Positions 59,761-64,000 of a stretch of DNA of 64,000 bases are shown here, piece after piece. The translations under genes were made by a program, and so were the position numbers. The first letter of the stretch is position 1, and every line of letters starts with the position of its first letter. Source of the DNA: an uncultured Flaviramulus sp. (GTDB lineage Bacteria > Bacteroidota > Bacteroidia > Flavobacteriales > Flavobacteriaceae); NCBI GenBank assembly GCA_947487155.1, contig CANKVS010000009.1, forward strand, positions 1 through 64,000. The letters run 5' to 3'. The notes beneath the pieces are model-generated. The model was not told the DNA's origin. It saw only the letters and a list, made by a program, of their open reading frames with translations, and did no database searches.

Positions 59761-59895
59761 AAGAGGCTGTTTAAAAAGTAAAACAGATAGTCATATTGAG
59801 CTTGTCGAAATATTTTAACTTATTGATAATCAACAATAGGTTTCGACAAGCTCAACCTGACAAATCTAACACAATGACTTTTTAGACAGACTCTT
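59761..59895. repeat. 135-bp nested inverted repeat (MITE-like)
   Basis: The outer arms AAGAGGCTGTTTAAAAAGT (59761-59779) and ACTTTTTAGACAGACTCTT (59877-59895) are inverted with two mismatches. The inner arms GTCA..TTGAGCTTGTCGAAA (59790-59810) and TTTCGACAAGCTCAA..TGAC (59841-59861) are a perfect 15-bp inverted repeat plus 4 bp. It carries no gene. The remaining 59675-59994 sequence shows nothing else. Confidence 0.85.
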
Positions 59896-59994
59896 ACTCG
59901 ATAATCGAGATTTTAATGTTTTGTTTTTTCCTTATGAATATTTCGCGAACTTACTCCAAAGTAGTTTACTGTTTTGTTGTAATATAGTAATCTT

Positions 59995-60447
59995 TTAATT
60001 TACAGAAATAAGAGTAACATCAAAAACAAGTACAGAACCTCCAGGGATACCATTAGAATTATTATTACCATAACCTAAATGAGCAGGGATTAATAGTATG
60101 CCCGAACCTCCTTCTTTAAAATAAGTAATACCTTCTGTCCATCCCGAAATTACTCGCTGCAAATTAAACGAGATACCATTAGCATCACTTTGATCAAAAA
60201 CAGAACCGTTTAAAAAATAGCCCTTGTAAGCAACCGTGACGTTGTCACTAAATGTGGGTTGTACACCAGTACCTTCTTCATTAATAACATAATATAATCC
60301 AGTGCTGCTTTTTTGAGCGTTTAAATTATTGTCTGCAATGTAGGCTTGAATATCTTCATCGTTTTGAGTGACAAAATCTACAGGTTTGTCACTTTTACTA
60401 CAGGATGCAAATATCACTATAGTAAACATAGTTAGAACTTTTTTCAT
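59995..60447 (-). CDS. FKBP-type peptidyl-prolyl isomerase lipoprotein
   Basis: The 150-residue protein starts at the ATG 60447 (MKKVLTMFTIVIFASC, lipobox Cys 16); nine upstream codons do not fit a signal. The FKBP domain covers about 45-150 with DNVTVAYKGYFLNGSVFDQS, ISGWTEGITYFKEGGSGILL and IPAHLGYGNN, the normal active-site set. It folds proteins in the periplasm or outer membrane. A -7 box lies at 60472-60479. Confidence 0.93.
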   Translation of the reverse strand: MKKVLTMFTIVIFASCSKSDKPVDFVTQNDEDIQAYIADNNLNAQKSSTGLYYVINEEGTGVQPTFSDNVTVAYKGYFLNGSVFDQSDANGISFNLQRVISGWTEGITYFKEGGSGILLIPAHLGYGNNNSNGIPGGSVLVFDVTLISVN

Positions 60448-60471
60448 AATGAGATTTTCTTTTTTAAGATG

Positions 60472-60479
60472 CAAATATA
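60472..60479 (-). promoter_or_regulatory. -7 element of the FKBP gene
   Basis: The minus strand reads TATATTTGC, 24 bases before the ATG at 60447, which supports the shorter start. Confidence 0.6.
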
Positions 60480-60516
60480 AAAGAATTGAATGTTGATTTT
60501 AAAACAAGTATATCTT

Positions 60517-61209
60517 TTATTTGTCGTTGTATGGACAGGATTGAAAATAAGTCTGTAAATTGAATTTTCTATCTTTAAACGTATCTTCTAAAATTCTAAA
60601 GTGTTGCATTCTGTCAATTCTAAACGAACGGTAATCGTTGCGTAAATGGCACCAAGCAATTAAAATCCATTTTCTGTTTGTAGAATAAAACGCGTAAGGT
60701 TCTATTTTTCGAAAAGAAATAGTCGTGTCGTTTGCTTTTTGATAATTAATTTCGACATAATTAAAATTTGTGATAGCTAGCTGAATTTCAGATAAGGCAT
60801 TACTAGAAATATCGTCGTAACTGGTATTGAAAACATGAATTTTACTATTTAATAATTCGCTTTTTTCTTGAATTGATGATCTAAAAACCGATTTAATTTT
60901 TGTGAGTGCTTCCTCAAAATCTTTAACAAAAGATGTGTCGTTGGTTTTGTTTACTAAATGTTGTGCCGTAATAAGTGCGTTAGCTTGTTTTTCGGTAAAT
61001 TGTAAAGGAGGTACGGTGTAACCTTCCATTAGCGAGTAGCCTTTCCCTTCTAGAGTTGTAACGGGAATACCAGCTTCTTCAAGTTTTCTTATGTCTCTGT
61101 ATATAGTTCGAATACTCACTTCAAACTTTCTTGCAAGTTCGCTTGCTGTTAAAAGTCGTTTCGATTTTAATAGTGTGAGTATTGATATAAGTCTGGATAA
61201 TTGCGACAT
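60517..61209 (-). CDS. WYL-domain transcriptional regulator (YafY-like)
   Basis: The 230-residue regulator has an HTH_11 winged helix at the N-terminus (SQLSRLISILTLLKSKRLLT, then EVSIRTIYRDIRKLEEAGIP) and a WYL ligand-binding domain (about 135-215; the WYL core appears as KWILIAWCHLRNDYRSFRID). Such proteins sense nucleotides or other small ligands. The upstream VOC-family gene on the same strand is a possible target or partner. Its -7 box lies only 5 bases before the ATG. Confidence 0.92.
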   Translation of the reverse strand: MSQLSRLISILTLLKSKRLLTASELARKFEVSIRTIYRDIRKLEEAGIPVTTLEGKGYSLMEGYTVPPLQFTEKQANALITAQHLVNKTNDTSFVKDFEEALTKIKSVFRSSIQEKSELLNSKIHVFNTSYDDISSNALSEIQLAITNFNYVEINYQKANDTTISFRKIEPYAFYSTNRKWILIAWCHLRNDYRSFRIDRMQHFRILEDTFKDRKFNLQTYFQSCPYNDK

Positions 61210-61214
61210 GATAA

Positions 61215-61222
61215 CAAAGATA
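61215..61222 (-). promoter_or_regulatory. -7 element of the WYL gene; transcript probably leaderless
   Basis: The minus strand reads TATCTTTG and ends 5 bases before the ATG at 61209. Confidence 0.5.
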
Positions 61223-61269
61223 GTGAACCGGCTTTCAATCCACTATCTTCTCTATGTTTTGAATGAAAT

Positions 61270-61647
61270 TTACATCATAGAATGTAAAGCAACTCTGTTG
61301 CCTTCGGTGTCTGAAAATTGAGCGATAAAACCATTTTCACCAATGTTGGTTTTAGGCATTAATATTTTACCGCCACAACGTTCTATTCTTGATAATGATA
61401 AGCCTAAATCTTCGCCACCATTTAAGTAAATAGTGCAACCGTTGGTTGTTGGGATTTGTCCATCGGCTTCAATAATGGCACCACCAACACCTTGGTTTTT
61501 TTCGTCATGAGCAAAAATTCCATATTTCATGTTGTTTTCTTCCATTGGAAAATCAGTGATTTCTGTTCCTAAAACGGTTGTGTAAAATTGCTTTGCGCGA
61601 TTGTAATCTTTCACTGGAATTTCAAACCAGTTAACTGCATTTTTCAT
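61270..61647 (-). CDS. VOC-family (glyoxalase/bleomycin-resistance-like) protein
   Basis: The 125-residue protein starts NAVNWFEIPVKDYNRAKQFY, a VOC beta-alpha-beta unit, and ends NGFIAQFSDTEGNRVALHSM, the second unit with the usual DxxGN motif. The usual N-terminal metal-binding His is replaced (NWFEIPV), so it may bind ligands without enzymatic metal. It is upstream of the WYL regulator on the same strand, 60 bases apart. Substrate unknown. Confidence 0.9.
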   Translation of the reverse strand: MKNAVNWFEIPVKDYNRAKQFYTTVLGTEITDFPMEENNMKYGIFAHDEKNQGVGGAIIEADGQIPTTNGCTIYLNGGEDLGLSLSRIERCGGKILMPKTNIGENGFIAQFSDTEGNRVALHSMM

Positions 61648-61786
61648 TTTTAAATTGATTTAATTGTTAAACTTACATGCAAATTTATTTGAGTTTGTGT
61701 CGTAGGATGTCAGGGGTAATCTTTAATTTTAAAAAAAAAGGTATTAACTAAAAATAGCTTATTTATTGAAGTTTTAACACCTCGTG

Positions 61787-61812
61787 AAAATTTCGAGGTT
61801 GTTTATTCTCTG
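61787..61812 (-). terminator. Terminator of the LUD-cdsA-psd-acbP operon
   Basis: CCTCG and CGAGG pair around a 9-base loop. In minus orientation the stem is followed by GTTAAAAC, so the T-tract is weak. It overlaps the last bases of the acyl-CoA-binding gene. Confidence 0.5.
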
Positions 61813-62069
61813 TATAAAAAGTAATTGTTAACCAAATCAATGTAGATGCGTTTGGCTTCGTCTTCACTTATGTTTTCAACCTGAAAAAGGGCATTGGTTT
61901 TAAAAGCATTAATTAAAGCTTCTTTACTTTTAGGTCTGCCGTAGTCGTTACTAGCTTTTTTGTAGTAAGCATAAAGTTTTAAAAGGGTATCTGCAGGAAA
62001 AGGTTCGGTATGTGCATTTACACGATTTACCGCATCTTGAAATTGTATGTCTAAATTTTCATTACTCAT
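61803..62069 (-). CDS. Acyl-CoA-binding protein
   Basis: The 88-residue four-helix protein has LDIQFQDAVNRVNAHTEPFP, LLKLYAYYKKASNDYGRPK and AKRIYIDLVNNY, the ACBP fold with the Tyr and Lys residues that hold acyl-CoA. It buffers long-chain acyl-CoA in the cytoplasm. It follows psd directly (no gap), at the end of the phospholipid operon, so a link to membrane lipid synthesis is likely. Confidence 0.92.
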   Translation of the reverse strand: MSNENLDIQFQDAVNRVNAHTEPFPADTLLKLYAYYKKASNDYGRPKSKEALINAFKTNALFQVENISEDEAKRIYIDLVNNYFLYRE

Positions 62070-62720
62070 TTAAACTTCAGCAATAACACTTTCGCCACCG
62101 CGAACTTTTTGGTTTAGTTTCACTTTTATATTGGTGTCTAAAGGTAAAAACAAATCGACTCTTGAACCAAATTTTATAAATCCAGAATCGGCACCTTGTT
62201 TAGCTTTATCGTTTTGTTTTGCATAGTTAACAATTCGTTTTGCCAAAGCACCAGCTATTTGTCTGTAAAGTACTTTTCCGTATGTTTCATTTTCAACAAC
62301 AATGGTAGTGCGTTCGTTTTCTTCACTTGCCTTAGGATGCCACGCTACTAAATATTTTCCTGGATGGTATTTACTAAAAATAACATGCCCACCAATTGGA
62401 TAACGTGTAACATGAACATTTATTGGAGACATAAAAACACTGACTTGTAAACGTTTTTCTTTAAAGTATTCCTTTTCAAAAACCTCTTCAATAACCACCA
62501 CTTTTCCATCTACAGGCGATAGTACTTGCTTATTATTTAATACCGTATGGCGTTTTGGGTTTCTAAAAAATTGCAAAATTAATATTAAGAATACTAATAA
62601 TGTAACTAAAACAAGGGTTCGAAGCCAAGGAATTGATATGTAATTGTCCACTAATAAAAACGATGCAACTGCTAAAACAAATGTTATAAATATAATTTTA
62701 TGCCCTTCTTTATGAAACAT
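62070..62720 (-). CDS. psd: Phosphatidylserine decarboxylase-related protein
   Basis: The 216-residue protein makes phosphatidylethanolamine from phosphatidylserine. Two N-terminal membrane helices (about 8-25 and 30-50) precede the core: SPVDGKVVVIEEVFEKEYFK, FMSPINVHVTRYPIGGHVIF and the self-cleavage region FIKFGSRVDLFLP, where Ser of FGS becomes the pyruvoyl group. The form is the short archaeal/Bacteroidota type. It overlaps cdsA by 11 bases. Confidence 0.93.
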   Translation of the reverse strand: MFHKEGHKIIFITFVLAVASFLLVDNYISIPWLRTLVLVTLLVFLILILQFFRNPKRHTVLNNKQVLSPVDGKVVVIEEVFEKEYFKEKRLQVSVFMSPINVHVTRYPIGGHVIFSKYHPGKYLVAWHPKASEENERTTIVVENETYGKVLYRQIAGALAKRIVNYAKQNDKAKQGADSGFIKFGSRVDLFLPLDTNIKVKLNQKVRGGESVIAEV

Positions 62721-63531
62721 ATTGTAAAATTCTTAAAAATAAATATATAAAAGGTGATGCAAATATAATACTGTCTAAGCGATCTAGCAATCCACCATGA
62801 CCAGGCATTATTACACCACTATCTTTTACGTTTGCTTGTCTTTTAAATTTCGATTCTATTAAATCGCCAATGGTTCCAAATACACTAATAATAATACTTA
62901 GAATTAACCAATTTGTAAAATTTAAGGTTTCGGTAAAGGTAGCAATAAAATAGCTTGCAATACAGGAGAAAAATAAACCACCAAGAAAACCTTCAACCGT
63001 TTTTTTAGGTGAAATTTTGGCAAAAAGCTTTTGTTTACCAAAGTTTTTTCCAACTAAATAAGCAAATGAATCGTTAACCCAAACTAAAATAAAAGCGCCT
63101 AATAGTATATTAGGGTTATAGTTCTCATAATAATTTGCTATTAAAATTAAGAATACAAATGCACTAGATAAGTAGAATGTTGTAAGTATAAAACGCTTAG
63201 AGCTGAAAAGCGGAATTGTTTTTTCTGAAAAAAGATCTTTTATTAAAAACAACTGAACAAAAATGGTAATAACCATAAGTATTTGAGTGATTTCATCAAG
63301 TCCGAAATATGTGTTTAAAGCAAGTTGCCAATACCCAAAAACAGCATATAGTATAATGAAGATAAAGTAGGGAACACTACTTTTTAATTGAATGAGTTTT
63401 TTAAACTCACCCATACAAATTAATCCAAATATGAAAAATAAGATAATTAGGGCTTGCTCGTTAAAGAGGGCTAATATTAATAATAAAACATAAAGTGAAC
63501 CAGAAAGTAATCGTATAAGAAGTTCTTTCAT
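62710..63531 (-). CDS. cdsA: Phosphatidate cytidylyltransferase
   Basis: The 273-residue membrane enzyme makes CDP-diacylglycerol. It has about eight helices and the signature SPKKTVEGFLGGL, GDLIESKFKRQANVKDSG and MPGHGGLLDRLDS in order, as in CdsA. It is coupled by overlap to psd downstream and stands 1 base after the LUD gene upstream, giving the LUD-cdsA-psd-acbP operon that is common in Flavobacteriaceae. Confidence 0.95.
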   Translation of the reverse strand: MKELLIRLLSGSLYVLLLILALFNEQALIILFFIFGLICMGEFKKLIQLKSSVPYFIFIILYAVFGYWQLALNTYFGLDEITQILMVITIFVQLFLIKDLFSEKTIPLFSSKRFILTTFYLSSAFVFLILIANYYENYNPNILLGAFILVWVNDSFAYLVGKNFGKQKLFAKISPKKTVEGFLGGLFFSCIASYFIATFTETLNFTNWLILSIIISVFGTIGDLIESKFKRQANVKDSGVIMPGHGGLLDRLDSIIFASPFIYLFLRILQYVS

Positions 63532-63532
63532 G

Positions 63533-64000
63533 TTATAAATCTTCTAAAAGAAGCAGGTATAAATTTTTTGCACTACTTCCATAACTTAAAAAATCTTTAT
63601 CGTCTCCAGATTTAAAGTGTTTAATGGTTGTAATATTTGTTGGGATTTTTTCTCTGTTTTTAGATTTAATGCCTCTTAAACCTTCACCAATATTTTCAAC
63701 AATTTGACTGGTAGTTGCAAAAACTATAAAATTAACAGGGAGCTCTGGAAGTTTTTTTTCGAATATATGTTTTGATGATATAAGCAAAGAGCCATCATTA
63801 GCTATTAAATTTTCGCAGGTTGTTAGAAAAAGAGTAGATTCACTAATTCTTTTAGTGGTTTGTAGGTTAGAATTTTTAAATTTATCAGTTAAATTATCAT
63901 CAAGTAATAATGTCTTCTTGTTGTCCCAATTATTTTCCTCTATAATATTTTGAAGGTTTTGAAAGATTTCATTTAAGTCTTCGCAATACAGAAACTTACC
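63533..64000 (-). CDS. LUD-domain protein (LutC/YkgG-like), 5' end outside the window
   Basis: The frame is open to the window edge and gives the last 155 residues. LIANDGSLLISSKHIFEKKL, LPVNFIVFATTSQIVENIGE and SYGSSAKNLYLLLLEDL are the LUD-domain C-terminal part seen in LutC. In Flavobacteriaceae this gene commonly precedes cdsA, where it is unlikely to act in lactate use, as no lutAB is present. Its N-terminus and start are not visible. The role in this operon is unknown. Confidence 0.85.
   Translation of the reverse strand, partial: GKFLYCEDLNEIFQNLQNIIEENNWDNKKTLLLDDNLTDKFKNSNLQTTKRISESTLFLTTCENLIANDGSLLISSKHIFEKKLPELPVNFIVFATTSQIVENIGEGLRGIKSKNREKIPTNITTIKHFKSGDDKDFLSYGSSAKNLYLLLLEDL

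Overview
The window is a low-GC chromosome segment from a marine-type Flavobacteriaceae (Bacteroidota). Supporting signs: -7 promoter elements of the TAnnTTTG type, almost no Shine-Dalgarno sequences except a strong one before rpsU, lipoprotein signal peptides, DUF2851/DUF4369/DUF3467 proteins, GH92/GH3 and GH13 glycosidases, and tRNA genes without encoded CCA. The species cannot be named from sequence alone.

Layout. 1-2650 is accessory: the tail of an IS200/RAYT-like transposase with its hairpin, a DUF262/DUF1524 (GmrSD-like) defence nuclease and a broken SseB-like lipoprotein gene; both genes end with the same short motif. 2700-6060 holds envelope and helical-repeat proteins of unknown role. 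6210-10335 is a run of small membrane proteins (YiaA-like, CPBP-like, DUF2157, DUF2459, GDYXXLXY). 10373-18002 carries a large secreted zinc protease and a GH92-GH3 glycosidase pair. 18185-32161 is mixed: lysS, a 52-residue YqaE/Pmp3 protein absent from longer gene lists, lipB, a FIST protein plus hybrid histidine kinase, an autorepressible-looking Fic gene, a K+ channel, an AGCS symporter, a ComEA-like protein and an acyl-CoA dehydrogenase. 32275-33755 is an archaeal-type (GH13_7-like) alpha-amylase behind a perfect LacI-type palindrome.

33773-49179 is the conserved information-processing core: rpsU, xerC, hpf, four tRNAs, tuf, tRNA-Trp, secE, nusG, rplKAJL, rpoBC and a DUF3467 gene. 49323-64000 contains yjdI, prfC, idi, a QueD-like gene, a DUF819 transporter, a noncoding region with candidate small RNAs, a VanX-like dipeptidase, an ECF sigma/anti-sigma pair with a divergent DUF6249 gene, a DEAD helicase, MOSC, FKBP, WYL and VOC proteins, and the acbP-psd-cdsA-LUD phospholipid operon.

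The most interesting signal is regulatory. The ECF sigma gene (56710) and the divergent DUF6249 gene (56556) each have a TGTAAC-N17-CGTC promoter, and a third copy (N16) lies before the YqaE/Pmp3 gene 36 kb away, suggesting a small envelope-stress regulon. Others are GGTTAGTTAG modules placed before intrinsic terminators (two with no gene upstream), a REP-like hairpin family next to a RAYT-like transposase remnant, shared tandem TTTAATCG repeats, a Fic operator pair on its promoter, a tRNA promoter nested in the hpf terminator, and several near-leaderless promoters.
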